From: Hygrophila difformis
Taxonomy: Eukaryota > Streptophyta > Magnoliopsida > Lamiales > Acanthaceae
NCBI GenBank assembly: GCA_030278955.1
Contig: JAOANR010000003.1
Coordinates: forward strand, 33,292,080-33,356,079
Direction: 5' to 3'
DNA length: 64,000 nt
The position numbers and the translations under genes are program-made. Below the pieces are notes generated by a model. It had not been told where the DNA came from, did not search any database, and was given only the letters and a program-made list of their open reading frames with translations. Positions 8,537 through 19,100 of this stretch are shown piece after piece (positions within the stretch are counted from its first letter, which is position 1; each line of letters starts with the position of its first letter).

Positions 8537-8552
8537 TGGTATCAGAGCCCGG
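8537..8552 (+). other. Primer-binding site of Tek-B
   Basis: TGGTATCAGAGCCCGG starts three bases after the 5' LTR end (8533). It complements the 3' end of initiator tRNA-Met, the usual primer for plant Ty3/gypsy elements. Confidence 0.9.
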
Positions 8553-8596
8553 AAAATTTTTAAAGCTACTACTACTATTTTAAACCAATATTTTTA

Positions 8597-8733
8597 AGCC
8601 CAAGTGTTATTTCTTTTAAAATTATTTATTTGACTACTAGTACTATTTTTAGCCCAAAAATCTATAATCCTTTTTACATAGCCCAAAATCTTAGCCAAAG
8701 AAATATTAAATTTTGGCCCACTATAGAGGCCCA
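8597..8733 (+). promoter_or_regulatory. Cluster of RGCCCA (site II-like) motifs in Tek-B leader
   Basis: Five hexamers lie between the primer-binding site and the pre-gag ORF: 8597-8602, 8651-8656, 8680-8685, 8715-8720 and 8728-8733. Combined with a telo-box at 9619-9627, this resembles the promoter grammar of plant ribosomal-protein genes. The role here is inference. Confidence 0.4.
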
Positions 8734-8870
8734 ACCTTTAGCAATTTATTTTAAACTAAATTTTTATGGGGAAGGGACTTGCACTTGCATGTTGCATATA
8801 GATTTAAATTTATGCATATCTTAACTTTGCCTGAGGAACGTCTAACTCTAACCTCCCTTGTTGACATTAG

Positions 8871-9398
8871 ATGGCTTCCCCAAACGTGAACATGATCAAC
8901 CTACTAATGAGGTTGATTGAAACATACCTCGAATCTCCTCAAAACGTGAACAACTTCAGACTAAGGGTAGAGCAAATGGAAGCTAACTTGGGCCACCTAA
9001 CTAATCTGGGCCAAGCAGGACACCAAGATATAACCCAACTCCAAGTCCAAATCAACGAACTCCAGACCCGCGAGACTGAGCTTCGGACCCAGATTGACGA
9101 CGTAGAGACCCAAGCAGGGGTCTTGGGACATCAACTGCATCACCTGAAGGATGATCTGCTTCCACCTGCCCCACTCAACCCAGGAACTCCCCCTGTAACT
9201 AGCCTCGTTATTGACCCCGTCGCTGTCCCTGCAGTCGTCCAAACCCCAGTTGCAATCGTTGATCCTGCTCCTGTTGCTGGGCCCAGTTGGCCAGCCAGCC
9301 CAGTGTTCCATGGGCCCCTTGGCATGGGCACCATCGAGGAATCAAGTGATGAGGATGACCCCATGGAGGACCCGACCACCTACCCTTCGCAGGATTAG
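8871..9398 (+). CDS. Tek-B pre-gag ORF: predicted coiled-coil protein with acidic tail
   Basis: This 175-codon intact ORF lies between the primer-binding site and gag; its function is unknown. Residues about 5-90 are rich in heptad-like Leu/Ile/Val with Gln and Glu (for example QLQVQINELQ), predicting a coiled coil. Residues about 100-150 are Pro/Val-rich, and the end carries SSDEDDPMED, a casein-kinase-2-like acidic patch. Tek-I encodes a homologue with the same start (M-A-x-P-N-x-N-M) and the nearly identical end SSDEDDPIED, and Tek-E keeps a truncated one. The start follows the conserved TTGACATTAG. It is not a gag, protease or env domain that I recognise. Tat/Ogre elements also carry an extra ORF before gag, but I see no similarity I can assert. 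Confidence 0.75.
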   Translation: MASPNVNMINLLMRLIETYLESPQNVNNFRLRVEQMEANLGHLTNLGQAGHQDITQLQVQINELQTRETELRTQIDDVETQAGVLGHQLHHLKDDLLPPAPLNPGTPPVTSLVIDPVAVPAVVQTPVAIVDPAPVAGPSWPASPVFHGPLGMGTIEESSDEDDPMEDPTTYPSQD

Positions 9399-9750
9399 AG
9401 ATTTTTGATGCATTATTCCCATTGTTCTCCTTTTCTATTTTCCCAAACTATTTTCAGGATCTTTGCTACTTGTCGCTTGTATCAAAACAAAAACTTCTAC
9501 TGGGCAATAAAGTCACAAACGCTTATTTTATACACCATCTTTATATCTTAACAAAGCGCCGACAGACAAACAACGCATCTATTTCTGCATAACAAAACGA
9601 CAAGTACCTCAGACCCTAAAACCCTAAACGACTGAATAAATAAATGCAAATACTGACCAACTCCTGATAAGCACCATACAATTCAGCAAGACTTTTTTTC
9701 CCACTTTATCGAATCTCCCTGAACTTTACACCTTCCTCGGTTGTAACAGG
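9399..9750 (+). other. Tek-B spacer between pre-gag ORF and gag
   Basis: AT-rich, with no ORF. It contains ACCCTAAAACCCTAAAC at 9613-9629, including a telo-box AAACCCTAA (9619-9627). The corresponding Tek-I spacer also has telo-box copies, while the Tek-A spacer does not. Confidence 0.6.
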
Positions 9751-12364
9751 ATGGCACCTCGAGGACGACCAAGGCCCTTCCCTGCCACCCCCAACACCCA
9801 CGGCACGCCGGGACAACCCAATGAGCAGGCACCTGACGCGGAGATGCCAAACCCGGCAGCACCAATGCCTAACCCTGCGGAAGGGCGATTGAGAAATATG
9901 GAAGAATTACTAATCGCACTGGGTAATGCTTACGTTAACCAGGGTGGAGCTGCCGCGGCGCCACCACCGGAAGCGAGGATCAACTACTTGGCTGCGGTGA
10001 ACCCCTACCGACCACCTTACTACGTCGGGGAGGAAGACCCCCGCTAAGCTGGAAGAATGGTTGAGAACCTTCGACAAATTGCTAAAGGCGGTAAGATGCC
10101 CGGAGGGGGAGAAGGTCCACGTGGCCTCGTACTATCTGGGTGGCGAGGCCGACGACTGGTGGCAGGCTACCCAAGGGAAGCTGGCAGAGGATGATGAACC
10201 TTACTCGTGGAACGAGTTCATGGAGTTACTCCGGGAGCGCTTCTACCCGATGAGTACTAAGGCAGCACTGTACGAGGAGTTCTCATCCCTGAAGCAGGGA
10301 GAGAAATCTGTTCAAGAATACTATGCACGGTTTAAGGAATTGGTGAGATTTGCGCCCAGGATGGTACCTACTGACGGGGAGAAGGCGCAAAAGTTCGAAA
10401 TGGGATTGAACTTGTCGATTCGAGAGGTGATCACTGGAGTTAACTATCCGGACCTGCAATCTGTCTACGATCGTGCAGTAGCAGTAGCACGAGTGCAACA
10501 GCTAAAGAGGAAGGCTGCTGGGGAATCTAGCCGAGGGGCGCAAGGCCCAGACAAGAGGAACAGGGATAACCGGACAAGCAACACTACTGGCGGGGACAAC
10601 TTTCGGCGAGGGCCAAACGGGAATGCTCAGAACAACAATGGTCGGAATGTCAACCAAGGAGGGCGAGTGCCGCCGTGCCCACGATGTGGCAGGCCGCACC
10701 TGGTAAGGAGGTGTCCTCAGATGGGCGAGTGCTTCCGGTGCGGCCGAATTGGCCATCGGAGGGAGGAATGTCGAACCCGACTCGAGAACATCACGAAAAG
10801 AGAAGACTTGGTCATTGGACCTAACGAGCCGTTCAACCAGGGAGGTAGGAATGGCAACAATCAAGGATATCGGCCTCCTCCGAATCCGAACCAACGCCCT
10901 CCGAACCAGCAGCAAAATGCAAACCCAAATCAAAACCAGCCAGCCAATCAAGGGAGGCCGATGGGGAGGTTGAACGTGATCAACCAGGCTGACATACCCG
11001 CGCAGGGTGACGTGATGGCAGGTACTTTCCATGTCCTAAGTACTCCACTTAGAGTCTTATTTGATTCCGGAGCCAGTTGCTCGATTGTATCTTCGAGAGT
11101 CGTAACTGAACTAGATCTGCCTAAGTGCGAGATAATTAGCTTAGGCATCCAACTGCCCTCTGGAGAAGTAATAGCATGCTCTAAACGCTACAATGGAATA
11201 CCTATAGTGATAAAGAACGTAGAGTTTTTCGCAAACTTGGTAGAGTTCAACGTCAGGGACTTTGACGTCATACTAGGAATGGATTGGCTAACCCGGTATA
11301 AGGCCGTGATCGAATGCCAAAAGCAAAAGATCACGCTGTCAAAAAGTAGGGGGAAAAGAGTCATCTTCTACTCTCAACCCCCTAAGAAATCTAACAAGTT
11401 AATCAACGTCCTAGAGTTAGGTAGCCTAATGCGTAAGGGCCACGCGCTATACGCATGCTACGTTCACAACCTCGAGGCTGAAGGGGTAAAGATAGACAAC
11501 ATTCCGGTGGTGAGAGAGTACCCGGATGTGTTCCCAGAGGACGTTCCTGGCATGCCCCCTGAGAGGGATCTCGAGTTCACCGTAGATCTTATCCCGGGAA
11601 CGGAACCTGTATCAAAGGCTCCTTACCGCATGGCACCGCCGGAGATGAAGGAGCTAAAGGAACAGCTCGAAGAATTGCTGGAAAAGGGATATATCCGACC
11701 GAGTACGTCTCCATGGGGAGCACCGGTCTTATTCGTCAAAAAGAAGGATGGGAGTCTGAGACTGTGTATTGACTATAGGGGACTTAATCAAGTCACTATC
11801 AAGAACAAGTATCCGTTGCCCAGAATCGAGGATCTGTTTGACCAACTGAAGGGAGCTACTGTGTTCTCCAAGATCGACCTGCGATCGGGATATCATCAGC
11901 TGCGAATTGCTGAGAAGGACATCCCGAAGACAGCGTTCAGGACTCGCTACGGACACTACGAATTCACAGTACTGTCATTCGGACTGACGAACGCCCCGGC
12001 GATGTTCATGAACCTCATGAACAACGTGTTCCGAGGACTGTTAGATCAATGCGTAGTGGTATTCATAGACGACATCTTGGTCTACTCAAGGGACGAGGAA
12101 GAACATTCCGAGCACTTACATAAAGTGCTGAGGATCCTCCGAGAAAATCAGCTATATGGGAAGTTGTCCAAATGCGACTTCTGGCTGAGGGAGGTAACAT
12201 TCCTTGGGCATATCGTATCCGCCAGCGGAGTGGCGGTAGACCCGGCAAAAATCTCGGCTGTAACTGAGTGGGTACCCCCGAAGAGCCCAACGGAGATAAG
12301 AACCTTTCTCGGACTGGCGGGCTACTACAGGCGATTTGTCCAAGACTACTCCAAAATCGCCCGC
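9751..12364 (+). pseudogene. Tek-B gag-protease-RT, 5' part of the polyprotein (one frameshift)
   Basis: The start MAPRGRPR at 9751 matches the starts of Gag-C and Tek-I gag. The frame opens for 98 codons, then a run of five C at 10038-10042 (four in the relatives) shifts it. The downstream frame is open from before 10061 to 12364. Visible domains: retrotransposon gag (WIRTF-like LRTFDKLL and the EADDWW, QEYY, FAPR blocks), two zinc knuckles (about 10676-10768; a short CX2CX3HX4C then a normal CX2CX4HX4C, both intact), aspartic protease FDSGAS (Asp codon at 11063) and RT with FIDD at 12062-12073. Tek-A interrupts it at KIAR, between RT and RNase H, and coding resumes at 32472. Apart from the frameshift it looks undamaged. 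Confidence 0.9.
12360..12364. other. Target-site duplication of Tek-A (CCCGC), left copy
   Basis: CCCGC precedes the Tek-A LTR and recurs at 32467-32471. Dropping one copy restores the host reading frame across the insertion, which confirms the boundary. Confidence 0.93.
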
Positions 12365-12466
12365 TGTGACACCCCGCGCAAAGTCGTCGCGAGCTGAGGT
12401 AAGAATTTTAAATTGCAAGCCTCAATAATTTCTATGTGCCAATTATTAATTTTCCGAAGTGCGACC

Positions 12467-12516
12467 CAACTTCGAGGACGAAGTTGATTTCTAAGGAGGG
12501 TAGACTGTAATACCCG
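12467..12516 (+). other. Internal hairpin, purine tract and LTR-start module in Tek-A 5' LTR
   Basis: The arms CAACTTCG / CGAAGTTG around loop AGGA are followed by CTAAGGAGGGTAGAC and TGTAATACCCG. This is the same order that precedes the real LTR edge in Gag-C, Tek-F, Gag-H and Tek-I. In Tek-A the real LTR edge lies 141 bp upstream, at a second purine tract, so this copy is not used as the boundary. Confidence 0.75.
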
Positions 12517-13285
12517 AGAAATCAACATCGAGTATTAAATCCGAAAAATTAATTAATTGAATTAATTAATTGGATTTAACTATCGCAACCGAAATAATTC
12601 CGGGAGAGCGGAATTAAATATTTTCGCACGATAGCAACTCGAAGAGAGTTATCGGAGTATCCAACAATCGGATAATCCAATATGATTTTTTTTTTAAAAA
12701 AAAAGATCAAAAAAATCATATTATAAAAAAAAAAAAAAAAGGGAAGAAAATCGCTGCCTGGGGTGGCGCGGTGGCCGCGCGGTGGCGCGCCACCAGCGCG
12801 CCACCACCTCAGTAGCAGCGTTTCAAACGATGCTACGCGTTTCAAGCTTGATGTGGCATTTAGTTCGATTTTGGATGCTTTGAATCTATCCAAACTTCTT
12901 CCCAGATGTTTGTGAATGTATTGAGACACCATTGGACGAACCTAGAAGCTTCTAGAATCCCTACATTGCTGGAAGTGATGAGAAATACATGAACTTATTG
13001 GATAAGTAGTGTTAGGTGAATGGATTGAGTTTGGAGGGGTGATGGCTGCATATTTTCGCGGTAGACCACCATTAACTTATCCCCTACTTTCCCTAGGTCC
13101 ATTATGAGCTCTTTGGAAGTGGGAGTACAGCCCTAATTAGCCTCATTCAACCCCCAAACCTTCCCATTTGCACCATTCCGAAAATCAGACTTCCTTGGAG
13201 AGTTGAGAGTTCTTTGAGAGTGATCTTCTTGTTCCTGAGTTTTTGGACGAGTTGGAAGCATTCCAATCTCTTCTCCTACGTCTAG

Positions 13286-14781
13286 GTAAGGTTTCTAATC
13301 CAATCCCTTGTTCTTTACTTCGGATTCTAGGCCCTAACATCAAGTTTTTATCCAAACACCTCAAAATAGGATTCATTCGGTAGATCTTGGAGGTTAGAGG
13401 CTGTTCCGGACGAATTTGGGAGTATAACCAAAGAGGATTTCGACACTATACTCTTGAGAAGTAAGTTAATGATGTGCATATCAATTTTTAGAGTGTTTGG
13501 TTGAGTATTCGTTGTGTTAGAGTTCGATTTCCATCCTACGCTAAAACTGTCAATTAGGGTTTCTATCCGAGTAGTTTTATTTGTTCAGCGTTTTTCGTCA
13601 AGATCCGTTCATTTTTGGAAGAACTTGTCTAAATGAAAAATGTTCCTAACACTTTAAAGATGACCTCTGTAAATTTTCATAATTTTTGGACTTGATTTGG
13701 TCGACGAAAACGGATCTGGTATTTTCTGCTACACATGGTGACAGATTTAAATTTCTAGCATGTCTAGTTTTGTAGTTCACATTTCTCCTAGCTATGGTCG
13801 TTTTTGATGGTTAGTTTCTTCATGAAAATTGTTCATCTATGTGTCTAGTTTACTCCTGTGAAATTTTAGAATTTTTGGATCAACCTTCGAATTTTTATGG
13901 ATTTTTAAGTAAGCTGTGGTCGGATGAACAGTGGTCTTTGCACCCTTTTGAAAATAAGTTTCTGAAATGATTTTTTTTGAGCAACTTAGAGTCCGAATTT
14001 GCTAAGGCCTATTTCTGAGAAAAATGTTTATTTTGATGTCGCCTAGCACCTGTAAAATTTTCAGAATTTTTCACAAAGTTTTACTACATTTCCTAATACG
14101 ATTTTGAAAACTGCCACAGTGTAGTCTTACCGGTAAATCTTGTTTCCGTACGCTTTGATGGTTATTGAGTCGATTGCTACTCTTTTACGAATCCTATGAA
14201 TTCTGGAAATGTAAATATATGTTGTAATGATTAAAATGTGATTTTTGAAACTTTGTGAGTTTTGATCGAGTTAGATGTTCAATTTGGAGGGTAAGTGCAC
14301 TTGGCGTGGGCTCGTTGGGCCGCCCCCTCTTTTTGGTGGCCAAAACGGCGCCAAGGAAATATTGTTATGTTGCGTGATTGTATGAGTCTATACTCCTAGG
14401 TGTATCCGTAGGGGTTACCTAGGGCTCCGGAGTGTGTCTGTATAGGGTCCGCTGCTCTCACATTGTGGATACCGTCGGCTTGTGGACATAAGTGCCCAAG
14501 CGGGTAATTGATCCCAAAACGGCTAAGGCCCTGGATCGTTGATACCGGCAGCTTGTGGACATAAGCGCCCAAGCGGGTAATGTTTGGATGTCCTCGATCA
14601 AAATGAACATTGGTGTGGTAAAGTGTAAAAAGGAATCCCCGTAAATTATTTTTACTCGTTCGTTAAATTAATTTCCAACTTTTTATTACTCTTCTAAATC
14701 TTTAAATTTTGTTATGCTATACATTAACTTACTCAGTACCGTTTGTACTGATAAATTGTTATTTCCTATTTTTTTTCGCAG
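13286..14781 (+). other. Candidate intron inside Tek-A 5' LTR
   Basis: The donor TCTAG|GTAAGG is at 13286 and the acceptor, a T-rich tract then CGCAG|AGTAAG, is at 14781 (1496 nt). An alternative donor GAGAAGTAAGTTA is near 13460. The 3' LTR has CTTGGTAAGG at the donor, so the last exon base position differs between the copies. Confidence 0.4.
14479..14573 (+). repeat. Two GTGGACATAAG hairpin units in Tek-A 5' LTR
   Basis: The units at 14479-14500 and 14552-14573 share CTTGTGGACATAAG followed by TGCCCAAG or CGCCCAAG, so the ends CTTG and CAAG pair. The 3' LTR has the same pair. Relatives are in LTR-D. Confidence 0.6.
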
Positions 14782-15123
14782 AGTAAGTGATGGCGCATTG
14801 GGATGGGATTCTCCAAAAATAAAGACTTGTCGCATTTTATCATTGTTTTAAATTTCTGCACTGGACTTTGAACTTTGGTTTTGGCCGTCTGTTTGGCCCT
14901 CGTTTTTAATTGTTTTTAGCTTCCGCACTGATTATTACTGTGATGCATGAGATACTCTGATTTTAATTCGGGCATGATTGAATAGTTTTTAAATTGTTTT
15001 AAAAATTTGATACAACTTAGCCTTAGCATTTTTCTAGATGAGCTCGACTTGGGTCGGGTCTTGTTTAGAAAAGTGTGGCGGTAATGCCCTGGCCTGGGAA
15101 ATCAAATCCGGGGTGTTACAAAG

Positions 15124-15138
15124 TGGTATCAGAGCCCG
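15124..15138 (+). other. Primer-binding site of Tek-A
   Basis: TGGTATCAGAGCCCG starts three bases after the LTR end at 15120 and is of the initiator tRNA-Met type. Confidence 0.9.
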
Positions 15139-15383
15139 AAAATTTTAAAGCTATTATTTTTTCGGCCCACTATAGAGGCCCAAATTATTTAATATTATTT
15201 TTAAGCATTTTAAGTATTATTTCCATGGAAAAAGGGAATTTTATTTTTGAAACCCATGGAAAAGTATATCTTGCAAATTCGACAAGTCTTAAAAACTTAG
15301 TACTATTTTTGGGGGGTAGCATGTGCATTAACAAATTATTTTTATGTGTGACATATCCCTTAATGTAAAATTTGCATGATTAG

Positions 15384-15842
15384 ATGGCCGACCCGAGGTT
15401 ACAAGATTCCATCATGCGTTTATTGTGCTCCATGTCGGATATCACGCACGAACTTCGCCATATCTCTAGGGACGCCGCAAACGATAGAAATAGGATTGTG
15501 GCTTTAGAGGAGAGGATGGAAGCTATGACCATTAGGAGTACCCAGATGGCTGCACGCCATGATGCTCTTGCGGCCGAGTTCGAGGATTGCCGACACCACG
15601 TGCATATGTTACAGGGACGCATCTTTGCGTTGGAGGAGGTCATTGTTGGGCTGCAAAACCAGCTTAACCCCGAGCCAGAGATGGAAGAGGAGGAAGAGTT
15701 TGACCCCGATGAGTTCATCAACGTTGAGGAAGAAGAGGACCCCGAGGAGGTTGTGGAGAACCCTCCACTACCTCTTGATACCGACGAGGAGATCGAGGCC
15801 GATCGCCGGATGCTCGGCTATTCCCCCGACTACCTGATCTAG
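15384..15842 (+). CDS. Tek-A pre-gag ORF: coiled-coil protein with acidic tail
   Basis: This 152-codon intact ORF occupies the same place as the Tek-B pre-gag ORF. The N-terminal ~95 residues carry heptad-like hydrophobics (LEERMEAM, AEFEDC, LEEVIVGLQ) predicting a coiled coil. Residues about 96-140 are very acidic (MEEEEEF, VEEEEDPEE, DTDEE). Sequence identity to the Tek-B and Tek-I proteins is low beyond the start MA-x-P, but position, length, coiled coil and acidic tail agree. Function is unknown; a structural or chaperone-like accessory to Gag is one possibility. It ends 330 bp before the gag start, in a different frame from gag. Confidence 0.72.
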   Translation: MADPRLQDSIMRLLCSMSDITHELRHISRDAANDRNRIVALEERMEAMTIRSTQMAARHDALAAEFEDCRHHVHMLQGRIFALEEVIVGLQNQLNPEPEMEEEEEFDPDEFINVEEEEDPEEVVENPPLPLDTDEEIEADRRMLGYSPDYLI

Positions 15843-16171
15843 ACTTTATCATGCGTTCTCTCTTGATGGACTTTTACCGCTTTTCACTACTAGTTTCCTA
15901 TCATTTCCGTATCTAGTATTATCGCATATTGATTATCTTGGTGGTACCACATTTTATGTAGTGGTGACCTAGTAGTATTTGATGTAGTAGCCTTGTTATT
16001 AAATCGTTATCATCTAGTGGAATTTCGTATTTAGTTTTCTCTTTCCTTTCTTGCCCATTTCAGTGGTCTTTAGCACTTAGAACCTATGGGATAGAGTTCT
16101 AACCATGGTCTAACTTGACTATTAGCTTTCATCTAACTGCGAATCTAACCTCTGCGTGCTTGATCATCAGA
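15843..16171 (+). other. Tek-A spacer between pre-gag ORF and gag
   Basis: T-rich with no ORF of note. A pyrimidine tract ends TTTCAG near 16062, which could be an acceptor for a spliced gag message, but nothing else supports that. No telo-box is seen. Confidence 0.5.
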
Positions 16172-19100
16172 ATGCCGCCCAGAGGGAGACCTAGAGCTGA
16201 GATCCCAGTGAATGAGAACGTTAATGCTCCAGCCGATGCGAACCCGCCGAATCCGGGAGTTCAAGCTAACCCTGTTCCCAACGCACTTGATGAGAGGTTG
16301 AGGACAGTTGAGCAAGTCCTCGTTGCTCTAGGAAACGCTGAAGTCAACTGAGCTCAAGCAGCAGTACCACCCCCAGCAGCTCGGATAAATTATCTGGCGA
16401 TGGTGAACCCTTACCAGCCGCCTCATTACGAGGGACAGGAGGATCCCGCGAAGTTGGAGGATTGGCTGAGGACTTTTGACAAACTGCTTACTGCCATCAG
16501 GTGTCCCGCGAATGAGAAGGTTGGCGTGGCGGTGTACTACTTGAGGGGAGAAGCTGACGAATGGTGGCAAAACCACCAAGAAGGACTTGCTGATGGTGAA
16601 CATGCCTACTTCTGGGAAGAGTTTAAGGAGATGATGAGGGAAAGGTTCTATCCCCTCAGCACAAAGACTGCTAAGTATGAGGAATTCATTAATCTCCGAC
16701 AAGGCACTCAGACAGTTCAAGAATACTATGCGAAGTTTAAGGAGCTCGTCCGATTCGCTCCAAGGCTGGTACCAACCGATGCTGATAAAGCCCAGAAATT
16801 CGAGATGGGGCTGAATCTCAGCATCCGCGAGATCTTGGTTGGCGGACAGCACACTACTCTGCAAGCTGTTTACGATCGTGCAGTGGCAATTGCACGAGTA
16901 CAGCAGCTGAAGCGCAAGGATCATGGAGAGGCGAGCAAGGGCCTAAACAATTTCGATAAGAGGAATCGGAACAATAACTCTGGGAATCACTTCAGAAGGG
17001 GGAATGACCAAGGAAGGAATGATGGTCAAAGGAAGCCGGATAACAGAGAACTCAACCGAGGAGGCCAAGGAGGTTGGAGGCCGGATAACCAGGGCGCCTT
17101 CATACCCAGATGCCGGGAATGCAACATTCCGCACTTGGTGCGTGAATGCCCAAGACCGGGGCATTGCTACCGGTGTGGCCGAGAAGGTCACATGAAGAAG
17201 GAATTCCGGACGAGGGAGGATCGCATTGACAAGAGGTTGGACCTGATAAACCGTCCTCAGGGCAACAGGCCAGCCGGGCCAAACCAGCAGGACAACCAAG
17301 GACAGAGATTTCCGCAGGCACAGAGGCCACCTCAGAATCCAAACCAGCATGGGAATCAAGGGAGGCCAGTAGGACGCCTGAACGTGATAAATCAAGCGGA
17401 CTTAGCTGCTCAAGGCGACGTGATCGAAGGTACGTTTACTGCTTTAAGCGTACCTGTCAAGGTCTTATTTGACTCAGGAGCGAGTTGCTCTTTGATTTCC
17501 ACGAGAATTATATCTGCGTTAGATCTACCAGCTCCGAATAACATTAACTTAGGAATCCAATTACCATCGGGTAAGGTAGTATCGTGTTCCAAACGATATG
17601 ACGGGATCCCGATAGTAATCAAGAACACTGAATTCTTTGCGAATCTCATAGAATTTGACCTTAAGGATTTCGACATCATTTTGGGAATGGACTGGTTGAC
17701 GAGATACAAGGCTATCATCGAGTGCCAGAAGCAGAAGATCTCGCTGGCGAAGAGTCGCGGAAAGAAGGTCATTTACTATATGCAGCCTCAGAAGAAGGGT
17801 GCCAAGATAGTAAATGCATTAAAGTTCTGCAATCTCATGCAGAAGGGATACCAACTGTACGCGTGCTACGTGCATAATCTGGAAGGCGAGGAGAACAAGA
17901 TCGATAGTATCCCCGTCGTGAACGAATACCCAGATGTCTTCCCGGAAGATATCCCAGGAATGCCTCCTGAGCGAGAAGTGGAGTTCACGATCGATCTCGT
18001 GCCCGGAATTGAACCGGTGTCCAAGGCACCATATCGCATGGCGCCTGCTGAGATGAAGGAGCTGAAAGAACAACTAGAGGAGTTGTTATCTAAGGGATAT
18101 ATTCGGCCGAGCACATCACCATGGGGAGCTCCAGTCCTGTTCGTGAAAAAGAAGGACGGCGGACTCCGATTGTGCATCGACTACCGAGGTCTTAATCAAG
18201 TGACGATTAAGAACAAGTACCCGCTACCTAGGATCGAAGATCTCTTCGATCAACTGAAAGGAGCATCGGTATTTTCAAAGGTTGATCTAAGGTCGGGATA
18301 CCACCAATTGCGTATCGCCGAGAACGATATACCCAAGACAGCATTCCGAACAAGATATGGACACTACGAATTCACCGTAATGTCTTTCGGTCTGACTAAT
18401 GGTCCCGCAGTATTCATGAACCTCATGAATAGCGTTTTCCGAGAGTTACTAGACACATGTGTAGTCGTATTCATCGACGACATCCTAGTTTACTCGAGGA
18501 ATGAGGAAGAGCATAGTAGTCATTTTCACCAAGTACTCGGACTTTTGAGGAAGAATCAACTCTACGCGAAGCTGTCAAAGTGCGAGTTTTGGAAGAATGA
18601 AGTCGCTTTTCTAGGTCATATAGTATCGGCTAAAGGAGTATCAGTCGACCCGGCAAAGATATCAGCAGTGTCTGATTGGCCGGCACCAACAAACCAGACC
18701 GAGGTAAGAAGTTTCCTGGGTCTAGCCGGATACTACCGAAGATTCGTGAAGGACCTTTCTAATTGCGAGACCGATGACCCAACTGCTGAAGAAAGGATTG
18801 AAGTTTGATTGGACAGCTGAGTGTGAGCAGTCATTCCGTGAGCTTAAGGGGAGACTCACATCAGCACCGGTTTTAGCGTTGCCATCAGAGACTGAGGATT
18901 ATGAGGTGTATAGCGACGCCTCGAAGGAAGGTCTCGGTTGCGTGCTAATGCAAAACCAAAGGGTAATTGCTTATGCATCAAGGCAACTCAAGACGCACGA
19001 GGTAAACTACCCGACACATGATCTGGAACTGGCAGCGGTAGTGTTCGCTCTTAAGATCTGGCGACACTATCTATATGGACGAACTTGTCGGATGTTTACA

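Larger units (their letters stand above)
12365..15120 (+). repeat. Tek-A 5' LTR (2756 bp)
   Basis: It starts TGTGACACCC and ends GGTGTTACA. It contains an internal copy of the hairpin (12467-12486) plus a polypurine-like tract plus TGTAATACCCG (12506), the module that forms the LTR edge in other families. Then follow a GC-rich palindrome (about 12765-12805), candidate donor TCTAG|GTAAGG (13286), ~190-bp repeats (13641, 13830, 14025), two GTGGACATAAG units (14479-14500, 14552-14573), a CAGTAC...GTACTG hairpin and acceptor TTTTTTTTCGCAG (14781). Confidence 0.92.
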
